From Phyto melanocephala (Eukaryota; Arthropoda; Insecta; Diptera; Rhinophoridae): a stretch of 64,000 nt of DNA. Of this stretch, positions 21,848 through 32,769 are shown piece by piece; position 1 is the first letter of the stretch; each line of letters starts with the position of its first letter. A program made the position numbers and the translations under genes. The notes below the pieces were generated by a model, which was not told the origin of the DNA, did not search any database, and saw only the letters and a list, made by a program, of their open reading frames with translations. The DNA lies in NCBI GenBank assembly GCA_941918925.1, contig OW799236.1:69654465-69718464 (forward strand). Direction: 5' to 3'.

Positions 21848-23343
21848 TGTTGTTCGGCTAAAAGAGATTCTTCTTGGGATTGAGTTATCTCCAACTCCTC
21901 CCTCTTCATTGGCACGGGGTGGTCTTCATCCTCTTTGGCCTCCTTTGCTTCTTCGTCAGGGTCTTTCTTCTCCGTTGGATTATGTGTCCAACCAATGGGC
22001 GTCTTACCAACTTTGAAGAAAATAGTTGTACTCGCGAAGTACACCTTCCCTTTTTGCTCCTCGAGGTAAGACATGGAGGGTTTATCCACTCCTGCAACTA
22101 CCAGGGTGCCATCGTCAGTTTCCTCACGATGGAAAACCTCCCATTTGTCTACTTCCAGACCTCTATTTTGCTTGCCAATGATCCTAAGCATGGCCTTGCT
22201 ATCAAGTTTGCTGCCCCAACCTTTAACGAAAAATGAAACCTTGGTTAGGGATGGGATATCGGCTTTTTTCACCATGGCAAGTTTGCCACCCTCCCATGGG
22301 GCTGGTATGCCTCCCACTAGGTCTTTCATAACATGTGCGCAGGTGTCTGATTCTAGTTGCAGAAACAGTACTTCCCTGGCGAACCTACAGCTATCTATAT
22401 GGATCTGTGGAGCATTATCATCTGCTTCCAGGACATACTGCACAATCCTCTCATTTATGGCATTCTCTACTTCCTTCTGATGTGCCATTGGAATTTTGCC
22501 CGATGCGCTATTGGAGTCGATAACAGCATAGCATAGCTTCTCTGTCATCTTCCTTCTGGCCACTTTCGCATACGTGGGTTGCTCCTTAGCCGATTTTTCT
22601 TCCGGCTTTCTTTTACGTGATGGTGGGGTTTTTTTTCCGGCTGTTTCACCATCACCTATATTTTTAGCTACCGCTTTCGCCTGTTTTGAGGTTGAAGCTA
22701 TTGGTTCATTACCTTCTCCTTTCAGATTGGCCGGAGGGTCTTCTTTCGGGAGTTGGGAAATGCTAACCGTTTTACTTCCCTGCTGGTAACTTTTTTTCTT
22801 TTTAGTATTGCCAACGGTGTTCTGTTCCTCCGGAGATCGAATCCTCTTACCCTTTTCGGTAGAAATGGGTGTAGATGAGTCTTTCTCTTTAGGGACATCC
22901 CGCTGACCTTTCTTATTTACTCTCTGTTTCTTTTTGGCAGTCTTCCTTTGCTGCGCTCCGGAGAGAGTTCTTATTTTGTCTGTGGTAAGTTTGGCAATGC
23001 TTGCGCTTACTTCCTCAACCATTTTATCTACCTCAGAGGTATCCTTTGTGCATAACACCGTAGTGTCAGCATCTTCTATATTTGAGTCAGAGGTGTCGGA
23101 ATCCTCGCCTGTCTTGTGTGGCTGGGGATGCTTAAAGCTCACCCTTGGATCCAATCCCTCGTTCTCTATTCTTCTTGATGCTTTATCAATAACGGAAGCC
23201 AAGTTGCCCACCTCCGAAATTGTTTCCTTACAGTCATTTGATGACGACGACTCGGGGCCTGCTTGCTCACCACCATTAGCCGCCGGTACTGAGTTTATTA
23301 GGCTCTGCACCGTAACTTTTACTTCTTTAATTTTCTCGTTCAT
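21844..23343 (-). CDS. LOA ORF1: RNA-binding/structural protein with DUF4780-like domain
   Basis: 499 codons, intact. The N-terminal half is low-complexity and charged, with several basic clusters (KTAKKKQRVNKKGQR, KRIRSPEEQ, TPPSRKRKPEEKS). These fit nuclear localisation and nucleic-acid binding. From about residue 265 to 425 a folded domain follows (LCYAVIDSNSASGKIP, INERIVQYVLEAD, CRFAREVLFLQLESDTCAHV, VSFFVKGWGSKLD). It resembles the DUF4780 domain found in LOA-type ORF1 proteins. The C-terminus is acidic (KKDPDEEAKEAKEDED). There is no CCHC knuckle. The stop overlaps the ORF2 start by four bases, suggesting ORF2 is translated by reinitiation. The family assignment rests on recognition, without a profile search. 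Confidence 0.82.
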   Translation of the reverse strand: MNEKIKEVKVTVQSLINSVPAANGGEQAGPESSSSNDCKETISEVGNLASVIDKASRRIENEGLDPRVSFKHPQPHKTGEDSDTSDSNIEDADTTVLCTKDTSEVDKMVEEVSASIAKLTTDKIRTLSGAQQRKTAKKKQRVNKKGQRDVPKEKDSSTPISTEKGKRIRSPEEQNTVGNTKKKKSYQQGSKTVSISQLPKEDPPANLKGEGNEPIASTSKQAKAVAKNIGDGETAGKKTPPSRKRKPEEKSAKEQPTYAKVARRKMTEKLCYAVIDSNSASGKIPMAHQKEVENAINERIVQYVLEADDNAPQIHIDSCRFAREVLFLQLESDTCAHVMKDLVGGIPAPWEGGKLAMVKKADIPSLTKVSFFVKGWGSKLDSKAMLRIIGKQNRGLEVDKWEVFHREETDDGTLVVAGVDKPSMSYLEEQKGKVYFASTTIFFKVGKTPIGWTHNPTEKKDPDEEAKEAKEDEDHPVPMKREELEITQSQEESLLAEQQ

Positions 23344-23588
23344 ATTTGGTTTATTTTGGGAACCGCCCTATCTTATTTTTATTTGGTCCGCGAGGAGTTC
23401 TAGGAACCCCTAGGGTCAGAGGTAGTGTACGGGATCTGATCACTACATAATGCGACAAATCTCTACTCATTTAGATGGGTAGGTCTTTCCCACTCTATGA
23501 AGCGCTCAGGCCCCCCACACCACATCCACCCCCCCTATCCGCCACCTGGGGACGCGTCCGATGGGAGTAAAAATAAGCAAACGACTCC
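23344..23588 (-). promoter_or_regulatory. LOA 5' UTR / presumed internal promoter region
   Basis: The sense strand begins GGAGTCGTTTGCTTATTTTT just inside the target duplication and runs 245 nt to the ORF1 ATG (23343-23341). It is G+C-rich with a C-run on the + strand at 23510-23540. LINEs of this group generally use a downstream promoter lying in the first part of the transcript. That role is inferred from position only. Confidence 0.5.
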
Positions 23589-23598
23589 AACTGACCTA
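23589..23598. repeat. right copy of LOA 10-bp target-site duplication
   Basis: AACTGACCTA, matching 18107-18116. It marks the 5' end of the LOA element. Confidence 0.8.
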
Positions 23599-24470
23599 AA
23601 AAGCTTTTACAAGTTTTTTAATTTCATTTCCAACTGTTATGAAGTACCTAGATTCTGAACACGATGATAACTTAATAATAAGTGATTTGTTTACTGACTC
23701 TATCACTTATTCTGACGCTAAATTCGATAAATCAAAATTCCATCCACTATTGAAATTATCAAATCCAGCTATATCAATTCCATTTCTTGATGAATTAACG
23801 GTTTTCGGCAGTTTAAAAAATCCCAAATTTTCCTATAAATATGCTCAGGATGGAATTTTTATTAAATGTGCTGCGGCTTTCGTTTCTCCTCTTACAATAC
23901 TTTTTAATATGTAAATAAAATCTGGTTATTTTCCTACTATGTGGAAGGACTCTTTCATTATACCATTATTTAAGTCTGGTTGCAGAAATAATACCGCTAA
24001 TTACATAGGTATTGCTAATTTTAGCACAATACCTAACCTTTTTGAGAAAATTATAACTGACCATCTTTGCCATCATGTCGCATCTATATTTTCTCCTTTA
24101 CAACATAGTTTTCGTAAGGGTTGTTCGACTGTTACAAATATGTCGCAGTTTACTACACCGACTTTAGCAAAGCCTTTGATAAAGTTAACCATAAACCTCT
24201 AGTAAAAAAGACTTGATCTAGACCCCATACACAGAACTCCCTTAAGTGGATTTATTCGTACTTGACAAATATAAAAAACAATGTTCGTTTTAAAAACATT
24301 ATCTTTAAATCAATAGCCGTTGTTTCTGTTGTTTCTCAGGGAATTCATCTTGCTCCATTGCTGTTTGCTTTCCTTAGCTAACGAAACGTTATTGCTGAAC
24401 TAATTTTTAATGAAATAAGAATTAACGTGTTCACTGGCCTACAAAATGCACAAACCACAGTCTTTATATA
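23599..24470 (+). pseudogene. jockey/CR1-like LINE reverse-transcriptase relic, right fragment
   Basis: Frameshifted and stop-containing reverse-transcriptase coding remnant. 23639-23914 reads MKYLDSEHDDNLIISDLFTD and ends at an in-frame TAA. The same frame then continues as IKSGYFPTMWKDSFIIPLFK and YIGIANFSTIPNLFEKII with QHSFRKGCSTVTN (fingers/palm motifs). After a frame change YTDFSKAFDKVNHK appears (catalytic motif A), then LKWIYSYLTN and SQGIHLAPLLFAFLS (motif B). The YADD motif C is not visible before the similarity ends. It is the downstream continuation of the fragment ending at 18116, split by the LOA insertion. Confidence 0.75.
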
Positions 24471-24540
24471 GATCAAGAATAGCTGAATAGCCCTACACTA
24501 AATGTAGCATTTTTCTAATTGAAATGACCATAATGACAAC

Positions 24541-24935
24541 AGGTGAGCCACAAGTTGTCCCTTGGGGTGTGTCATCATAAAAATTTAGGAGTATAAAAAA
24601 TAGATGTTGACCGATTCTAAAACATTTATTTCTGCATTCAAGAAAAATACTAATCGATGTTAGTACATATTAAAAAAAAGGTGGCTGTAAAGTAGGCGTG
24701 GTAAAAAAAAACATCCTATTAATCACATCAGAGTCTTAGTTATATAATGTGAAAATTTCAAGAAGATCGTTTCAGCAGTCTGGCCTCCCTGATGGGGCGT
24801 GAAAAGAGACGTGTCTTTAAGGGGTATGAAAAATAGATGCTGACTGATTATCAGACCTACCAGATATGCACACATTTGGGAGGAGTTTAATCACAAACAC
24901 CACGACACCGATAATTTTATATATTAGAATATTGT
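24541..24935 (-). repeat. Helitron-like repeat fragment, related to 48644-49149
   Basis: Shares with 48780-49150 the blocks TTTAGGAGTAT(A/G)AAAAATAG, GATGTTGACCGATT, AAGTAGGCGTG, TCACAAACACCACGACAC and the end TATATTAGAAT. The CTAG end seen at 48644 is not evident here, so the copy appears truncated on its left side. Non-coding. Confidence 0.5.
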
Positions 24936-25628
24936 CAACACTTACCACAATGTTCATGAATAATCATGTCTTAAATTTAAAATTAAGTTAAAAAAACAAT
25001 ATTCACAAAAAATATGTGAAAATGAAGGTTAATAAATTATATTTCCATAAAGTAATGGAAATAGGTCTTGGACCAATTGATAATAAAGTTTCCAGATCTA
25101 ACAAATATAAAAGTCATGTAAAAAAATTCATTACTCTTTTCTACGTTATAAAAATTAAACAAATTGTTTTAACTTTTACTGTTTGATTTAAGATACATTC
25201 TGTCCATTCTTGTATTAAATTCAATTAAATTATTGTCATAATCAATTTACAGCGTTAAACCTCACATATCCTCTGCAAAAGTCCAGTGTAAAACTGTTAA
25301 TTTAAAATACCATCGATAATTCATACAATTTTATAATGCCGTATTTTTTGTTGTAGATTCGAAAAATAAATATAAATTAATAATGAAACAATATTTTAAT
25401 TTAATTCAAATAAAAAAAACCTCAATAAATCAACAAAGAAAAAGAGAACTAAATACACATATAATACACATATGACAATAAGCTCTATTGTCGTTTATGT
25501 GGTTGTATATAATTAGATAAAATGTATAAATAATTAAAATATTTATCAGTTCAAGTTATCAAAATACAATTTAAATACTTAAAACATATAAATAATTTTG
25601 ATTTTTTTTTTTCTGTTATTTTTTATAG

Positions 25629-25862
25629 GTTAAATACTCCATTGTTCAGCAGCCCAATCAAAAAGGTACCAAATTTACAGTAGATGAAGAAACTGGTGAA
25701 GTGTCTACCAATAAAGTGTTTGATCGTGAAGGTGACGACGGTAAATTTGTATCTGTCACAGTTAAAGCTACAGATCAGGGTGAACCCAGCTTAGAAGGTG
25801 TTTGCTCATTTACAGTGGAAATAACAGATGTCAATGATAATCCTCCATTGTTTGACCGTCAG
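25629..25862 (+). CDS. CadN: Cadherin-N coding exon
   Basis: 234 nt, 78 codons, phase 0 on both sides. It opens VKYSIVQQPNQKGTKFTVDE, completing the repeat begun before the 8.4-kb intron (..GVNGQ|VKYSI). It shows VSTNKVFDREGDDGKFVSVT (the FDRE calcium motif), KATDQGEPSLEGVCSFTVEI and the linker ITDVNDNPPLFDRQ. Acceptor TTTTTTATAG, donor CAG|GTGATT; the donor departs from the GTAAGT used by most exons here. It is separated from the next exon by only 70 nt. Confidence 0.95.
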
Positions 25863-25932
25863 GTGATTTTTTTATTATAATTATTTTTTCTTTTGTTTAT
25901 AATAACATTTCATTTGTTTTTTATACTTTCAG
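25863..25932 (+). other. CadN: very short CadN intron (70 nt)
   Basis: GTGATT...ACTTTCAG, T-rich throughout. It is near the minimum size for fly introns and is the only small intron in the window. Confidence 0.9.
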
Positions 25933-26124
25933 AAATATGTTGAAAATGTCAAACAAGATGCCAGCATTGGTACAAATATTTTACGTGTCTCTGCCTCTGA
26001 TGAGGATGCTGATAATAATGGTGCCATTGTTTACAGTTTGAGTGCCCCTTTTAATCCAAACGATTTGGAATATTTTGATATACAAGCTGAATCCGGTTGG
26101 ATTGTTTTAAAGAAACCTCTTGAC
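25933..26124 (+). CDS. CadN: Cadherin-N coding exon immediately before the alternative pair
   Basis: 192 nt, 64 codons, phase 0 on both sides. Encodes KYVENVKQDASIGTNILRVS, SASDEDADNNGAIVYSL (DxD and NGxIxY calcium motifs), then DIQAESGWIVLKKPLD. The final LD is half of the LDRE motif: the next exon must supply R-D or R-E. Both alternative exons do (RDRYRL or RETYKL). Donor GAC|GTAAGT, acceptor ATACTTTCAG. Confidence 0.95.
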
Positions 26125-29100
26125 GTAAGTTTTTGTTTACAGTTTTATATTTATATATAATTTTTTTTATATATTTTTTTTAAATTTATTTTATTTTTTT
26201 AACATTAAACTTACATTTATTTTTTGTTCAAATTACTAACATATTTTAAGTTTTAAAAAGCAAAAATTTACTGCAAAATTTTTAAAAAATTCAAAATATT
26301 ATTTTGAAATTTATAAATAATTTAAATTTAATGCTAATCTATGAATATCAATTAATTATAAATGGCTTTTAAACATTTTTACCAGATATAACAGATCTGT
26401 ACTTCCGTTTAAATGTACCACAAGTTTCAAAATTATGGACTTACATCCAATATCATTCCCTTACCCCGATACCTACACTCTATAAGCTAGAGGTAAATAT
26501 ACTTAAAAAAAAAATCAAATTGTTTATGTTCTCCGAATTCATAAAAGCGTTTTCAATACGCATTTTCTTCTATATTGTAGATTAAGAAGCACTTTGGGAA
26601 AAAGATGAATTCATAGGGCACTTTCTAGAGCATCTTATTCATTTACATCCTCATACAACCTCTAATATTCTGATATCCCGCCATGACCCGAAATTGCCCT
26701 TGTGTTGTTTTTGGTGTTATGTCTGGCTTATATCTCATGTATTATTATATTCTGGCCACCTATCTGGTGTAATGGGAGTAAGCCCCTTGAACTTGGTTTC
26801 AACTAAATATTAGTTAGGACTCATCGGAGACCATGTAGTGGCCTTAGTTAATTTCAAAGGAAAAAACAGATGTGGGTATTTGAAAGACTGATGCTCTTAG
26901 AGGTTACAATATACAGACTTCGGTATACCATTAACGTGACTTAGTGTTGTTACTGTTCAACAAAGCTATGCGAACAACTGCCGACAGCACTAAGCATTTT
27001 GTTTATATCCTCATGCTTGTAAAAAAAACTAGAGCTTAGTTTGCCCCGAGCACAAAAACCAGGAGATTATTTTATTTACTTGGAAATATCTTCTTAATAT
27101 CAGAATTTACCATTAGATTATGGCACGCGGCCAGTGCTGGCAATAATTAAACCAGATTTATTACCTTATGAAATTATACTGAGGACCTGTTAGCGGGCAC
27201 ACCTTGTCCTCTCCATATGCTGAAGTTAGGATCGATCCAACATGTTCCATATATTTTTTAACATACATTGCCTACGATCTAACGTTGAATAAATTCATTA
27301 GACCCTTAAAAGCCCTTTTGCTGTCCTTAATTATCTCGTTTTTACATTAGTGATTTTGGGGCTTCTATAGCTACTGTACTGTCAATGTAACAATTCCCTT
27401 ACTAATAGTTATGTGTTTTGTTATGAGCTCAGTTTACTTCATGATAGCCAATTTTTCTTCTTTGAACATACTAAGTCCATTGTATATTATGATATTCTTC
27501 TCTATTACATAGAACTAGTTTTTTCACAAAATAAATTTTTTGTTGCCATACTGAAGATATATTTATTTCAACTGTTTTAGTTGTAAGATAGATTCAGGTG
27601 ACACTATGCTGTCTCAAATACCCGATACAAGTTGTATAATATAGAGTCAACATCATGCCAACACCGTTTTTATTTTTTAAGAACTGCCGCTGGTTAGAAA
27701 ACTTGTAGCCGCCGCCGGTGTCAGTGTTTTTAGTAATATATAAAATATATAAAATGTTGTATTTATATATTTTATGCTGCAGTTTCATTTGCGATCTCTT
27801 ATATGCTACCCCCCTCTTTAAAATAAATTTATTTTATTAATAAATTATTGCTTATTTAAAAGTTTTGCAGTAAATTTTAATTTTTGTTTAACGTTTTCTG
27901 TTAAGTTTAACTAACATTATTTCAGTTAAGAACTAATTACATAAACCGGTTTTCTTCAGAATTAAATTAATTTTATTAACCAGTGTTTAAATAATGGTTA
28001 TTTAGGATTTCTATTTAACACTTCCCTAATCAAGATAACAAAAAACAAACAAAAAATTATATGTTTTATTACTTACAAAACATTTGAAAAACTATTTTGA
28101 ATAAGTTTTTAACATTTTTGCAGCTTTTTAACTATAATTTTTAAAGGAAAATTTATTATAAAATTAGTTTTCTTATTATTTCTAAACTTAAGTTTTTAAA
28201 CTGCACCAATTTCAATTTTTATTTTAAAATATAACAATTAATAGCTAAATGAGTTGCAAAACTCAATATTTTTCTATAATTTGCCAAATTTCTATCTAAA
28301 AATTTTTAGATATTTTTTAAATATTTTTTCTAATATTTTTTTTATAATTTTTATAAAATAAGAACTATAAACAAATACCTTATACTATACATTAAAGGTT
28401 TTGACAAAAAAAAAGTAAGCAGTGCAAATTTTTGATCAAAACATTAGACTGTAATAGATTTTTAAAAAAATTTAAAGCAGATACTATTTTTTTAAAGAAA
28501 TTGTGTTTATAAGTATGTAATTAGTTTTGATTTCCCACTTTATAAAAAAATTTCTTTAGTTTAGTTTATGTTTATTTCGAAAGAAAATCTTCCTCAATAA
28601 TCTTTAATAATTGGCTGAAAAATTAAATTGTTAAAAAATAACAAACAAGAAAAAAGTTAATGGAATGTTTCCTATTAATCATAAAGTGAAAAAAATAATT
28701 GATTTTTTAACATTTTTTCCTTAAAAATACCAAAAAATAAAAAACAAAATAACAGTAAATAATTAATTCATACAGTAACTACATTAATTTTTGTAAGATT
28801 TTTGATGGTCAGGCCGTTTTGAACAAATATTTATAAACAAGATAAACACTATATAAACAAACAAAAAACTAACCTCACTAATAACATTTATTAAATACTA
28901 ACCTTAAATTTTGTGACATTTTCATTAAAATCGATTAATGTGTATCATTGCTAATGTTGAATTTACTACGATGTTATATAAATTTTTGAAACATCGTTAG
29001 TTTTAGTTTTAATTGTTAAAAAAGATGGCATTTTTAATTTAATTTAATTCAAATTTCTTTATAAACCTTCTCCTTTTCCTAAAATTAAAAAAAAAAAATC

Positions 29101-31226
29101 TCTATCTATTTTATTATTAACATTATTATTTTGCCTAATATTTTTGCAAAGACTTAGGACAGTTTTGAAAGTCTTTGAAGCCTTAAGAAATACTTTTTTG
29201 GTCTTAAAAGCATGCATAGAATATACGTCATATATATTTAAAATATTTCTAAATAAAAAAAATTATATATTTATAAGACTTAGGTTTATAATTTCTTTTA
29301 CAAAACTCTTAAGTTCTGTGCACCTTTTTAAACAAGTTTAAGTTGATTTCTGTTGATTACATTTTTAGTTATAAAAAATTTAATAATTTTTTTCTTCTTA
29401 TTTTTCATATTGTATAAAAAAACTTTAAAAATCCTACGAAATCTACATTTTCATTTAAAACGAAACTCGTATTATTATCTGAAAAAGGGTTGTTATCCTG
29501 TAAGTAAAATATAATCTAGGATTACTAGGATAAAATTTCAATGTTTAACGTTAAAAGTCACCTTGTGTAATCGATGTTGTATGCAAAAATAAAAATTAAT
29601 TATGAATAATGATAATATAGCGTCATAATAATTTTAATAATCTCATTGTATATTCGCTTTGGTTTAATCGTTAAACAATTCAAAAAATTACACTAGCTAA
29701 CAAAAACATTGAATGCGAAAGGTAATGGAGGTAAAAAGTCTTTGTGGTACAATTTAGCGGTTAAATCCATATTTTATTGCATAAAAAATAACAAAATTTA
29801 ATTAGTTTACTTACCCACGACATTGGCTAAAAAATATATAAATTATGAATTGTCATTAACAATAAAGTAGACAATAGTCGCAAATAGTCTATTTATTTCA
29901 TAACTGTGTATACCATCATAATGTTTGGTTTAAAAAAGAATTCAAAATTAAAAATCACAGAGAGAACGGTGTTAACAGTTGTCTGCAGTACAGTATACTT
30001 ATTCATTTTAAAAATTTTGTTCGGGAATTCAAAGCTTTTGTATGAAATGTATATAATTAAACGCATAGACCATATCAGGGTACATAGCTGCACGACTGCA
30101 AACGCAGCTGGTGCGAATTGTCACAGTGTAGTCAGCTTCATAATTATTTTAAAAATGCTGCACAAGAAACATAAATTAAAGAACAACTGCTTGTTATAGA
30201 AGTTTGTGTTTCAGTAGTGTCAAATTCAAGTGTTTCTTAAATAAAATTTCTTGTTTTAAATATACTTACGTATAACACTTACAAATAAAAAATAAATATT
30301 TTGCTTAAAATCTCGTCATTTTGAATAATAATTTAATCAGCTTATACTTTTTTAATTAGTTTTCTGCTAAATAAAATAAAGTATTTTTAAACTCATAAAA
30401 ACTTAACAGTTATTGTTATATTGGCAGCACTAAATCTGCTTATTGTCGCTCACAAAAAATAGAAATTCGCCTAAGTGGGCGCCACTGACAAATGCCGTGC
30501 AGCTGTGATAGAGTTCAAATAATAGTTTCCATATAAGCGTGTGCATATAAACGTGTATATATTGTTTTTGACATATTATAGTCTGCAGCCTGCAGTTGTC
30601 TATGTGTTTAAAGCTTACATGAATGAAAGGCGTTTTAATTTAACTAGCGTGTTCTGCAGTCGACCTATACGACCGTTAGTTGTAAATGTGACTAAATTCT
30701 CTTTGTTCATTCTTTTATACCATACACATAAAATACTCTGCAAAAACGTTTTATACATGGTACAATTATCATGTAGCCTCACTAAAACAGCTGATTATTT
30801 TTTTCTCTACCTTAAGGTTTAACTAAGATGTCAAATGGTTTTATATCAACAATGTTGAATTAACAATGTTGATTCAACATGTTTTTATTTTTTTATTTTG
30901 TTACACACATATGTTTTGGGCATATGCTAGTAGCAGTTTTAAACGCTTATAACTCATAAAAAAGCAGAACCAATTTTAATAAGATTAGGACTTTGTACAT
31001 CTGAAATAAAATTACATGTTGTAATTGTATAATGTCAGCGCAAAGTGCGTACAAAAATCGACTTAAGGCAAAAATAAGAAGGTAATGATTTATAACATTT
31101 TGCTATGCACACACTATATGCAAAATCATCCTTGGTTCAAATTTTTCGGACAAAAATTTAAGTTAATTCAGTTTAAGCTGAGAACAAAATTTGTGTGAAA
31201 TAGATACATACATACATAAATATGAA

Positions 31227-31247
31227 TCTATATATATAAAAGTGAAA

Positions 31248-31278
<31 letters not shown>

Positions 31279-31724
31279 CTATAGACTCCGAAACTGTAAA
31301 ACCGATCGGGCTCAAACTTTGGTAATTGTTGTACACATACCAGGGAGTGTTTATAGGTGGAAAAAAGTGGGCGGGGCCACGCCCATAAAAAATAGTTATC
31401 AGTTTTAGCTACTTGCACTGGACCGATTTTTCTGAAACTTTGCACACATACTGAGCTGTCATGACTTTATAATTTCGTGATTAGAAAAGTGGGCAGTGCC
31501 ACGCCTATAAAAAAAGGTATCATTTTGAAGTACTTGCACTGGACCGATTTTTCTGAAACTTTGCACACATATTGACTTTACAATTTCGTGATTAGAAAAG
31601 TGGGCAGGGCCACGCCCACAAAAAAAATTATAATTTTTAGGATCTTGCACTTGATATTCAATTAAAATTCAGAATGCATTTCGATTCATTAAGGGGCGTA
31701 GCAACGCGCGCCGGGTTTGGCTAG
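31227..31724 (+). mobile_element. non-autonomous Helitron with internal tandem units
   Basis: Begins TCTATATATATAAAAGTGAA after an A and ends GGCTAG before a T, the A|TC...CTAG|T signature. Near the end is a G+C-rich stretch (GCAACGCGCGCCGGGTTTGG) that could form the terminal hairpin. A (GT)n run lies at 31252-31275. Inside are two or three degenerate units of roughly 100 bp, each with ACTGGACCGATTTTTCTGAA, TTTGCACACATA and GTGGGC(A/G)G(T/G)GCCACGCC. The reverse-oriented copy at 4671-5001 belongs to the same family. Confidence 0.75.
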
Positions 31725-32718
31725 TAAATTATAAGTATTAATACTGCACTGCATTACCAAATTTACTATATAAACATAATAAATGCGCTGTTTTATCTTA
31801 AAACGTTTGTATACAAAAAGCAGGCAATTCGCCAAGTATTAAAGCTGAAATTAATAAAATCGTACTTTTTTTAAGCAGTAACCATTATTTAAGTTTAATT
31901 TTTTTTTTTGGATTTTTCCTTTGACATTGATCTCCTTACGGGGAATTTAAAGACAATGTACACATTTATTTCCCTGTCCCAAATCAAGGCATTACTGCCA
32001 CAAATTTAAAATAGCATTGTTTTACCTCTAGTCTCCTAATTAAGCAAGTTTGTCAGCTAGAAAAGCCAAACATTCCCACATAATCCGGTTAACAAAAGAC
32101 ATGATTTTTTATATGACCCATGCTCGTTTGGAAGCATACTTATTTAAAAAACTATCTAACGCTTTCACGTTACCACTGCTGTGGTATGAAAGCATCTCTT
32201 TTCTGCTAATTACAACCCAGCAAAACAAAAAGATCGGTTTCTCAAAGCAATAGTATTAAATTTTAAAAAGGATGCCTTGGGTGTGTTAGTTTGTAAGTGA
32301 TACTTTAACATTTCTCCCTTACAAAAATGCTTCGTCCGAATCACTAATTTTTACTGGGTGCATCGTCAGCGACAGAACCAGTTTCCCTGTAAATGATAAG
32401 AGCTAGCTGGGCAATTATTTTCTCTTAATTAAAACATTCTTAGAAATGGCTTTATCTTATTTACCGAATACATGTCGCTTATCTTCCTAAGACCGCATAT
32501 AAATAAGTATTGAAGTAGCCAATTAGCGATCAGCATTTCTGAGTGGTTACTTGAATAATTTATTTTTTACCGCTTAAAGCTAATTGCAAGACTTCAGGTA
32601 TACAACTTTTAAAAATAAATCAATAAAAACAACCATTTTTAAATTGGTAATGGTAATGCGTAACAGAATTTTGTTGTGCGAAAAAAATACTAATTTTAGA
32701 AACAAATGTTTTTATAGG

Positions 32719-32719
<1 letters not shown>

Positions 32720-32769
<50 letters not shown>
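32720..32769. repeat. (ATA)n microsatellite
   Basis: About sixteen tandem ATA units with one interruption (AAGAATAAT) at the right end. Confidence 0.95.

Larger units (their letters stand above)
18117..23588 (-). mobile_element. full-length LOA-clade non-LTR retrotransposon
   Basis: A 5.47-kb element on the minus strand, flanked by a 10-bp duplication (AACTGACCTA). In sense order it has a 245-nt 5' UTR, ORF1 (23343-21844), ORF2 (21847-18269), a 3' UTR of about 130 nt and a tail of CCTAA pentamers instead of poly(A). ORF1 and ORF2 overlap as ATGA. The encoded layout (ORF1 with a C-terminal DUF4780-like domain; ORF2 with apurinic-type endonuclease, reverse transcriptase, RNase H and a terminal zinc knuckle) is that of the LOA clade. 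Neither ORF is interrupted and the base composition is clearly richer in G+C than the surrounding intron. Both point to a fairly recent insertion; activity is inferred, not shown. Confidence 0.88.
17248..25628 (+). other. CadN: CadN intron (8.4 kb) hosting a nested LINE
   Basis: Donor GTAAGT, acceptor preceded by a long T-rich tract ending TTTTATAG at 25628. It is dominated by an antisense LOA element (18117-23588) sitting in an older LINE relic, followed by a Helitron-like repeat at 24541-24935. Stretches 17248-17920 and 24940-25620 are AT-rich with no recognisable feature. Confidence 0.85.

Noticed and set aside
22934..23413. 159-codon + strand open frame
   Set aside because: Antisense shadow of the intact LOA ORF1.
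26370..27320. Possible LINE remnant in a more complex stretch
   Set aside because: Translations in several frames gave only isolated suggestive words without an ordered set of motifs.
32050..32253. Small + strand open frame
   Set aside because: No start context, splice sites or recognisable motif; typical of chance frames in this intron.
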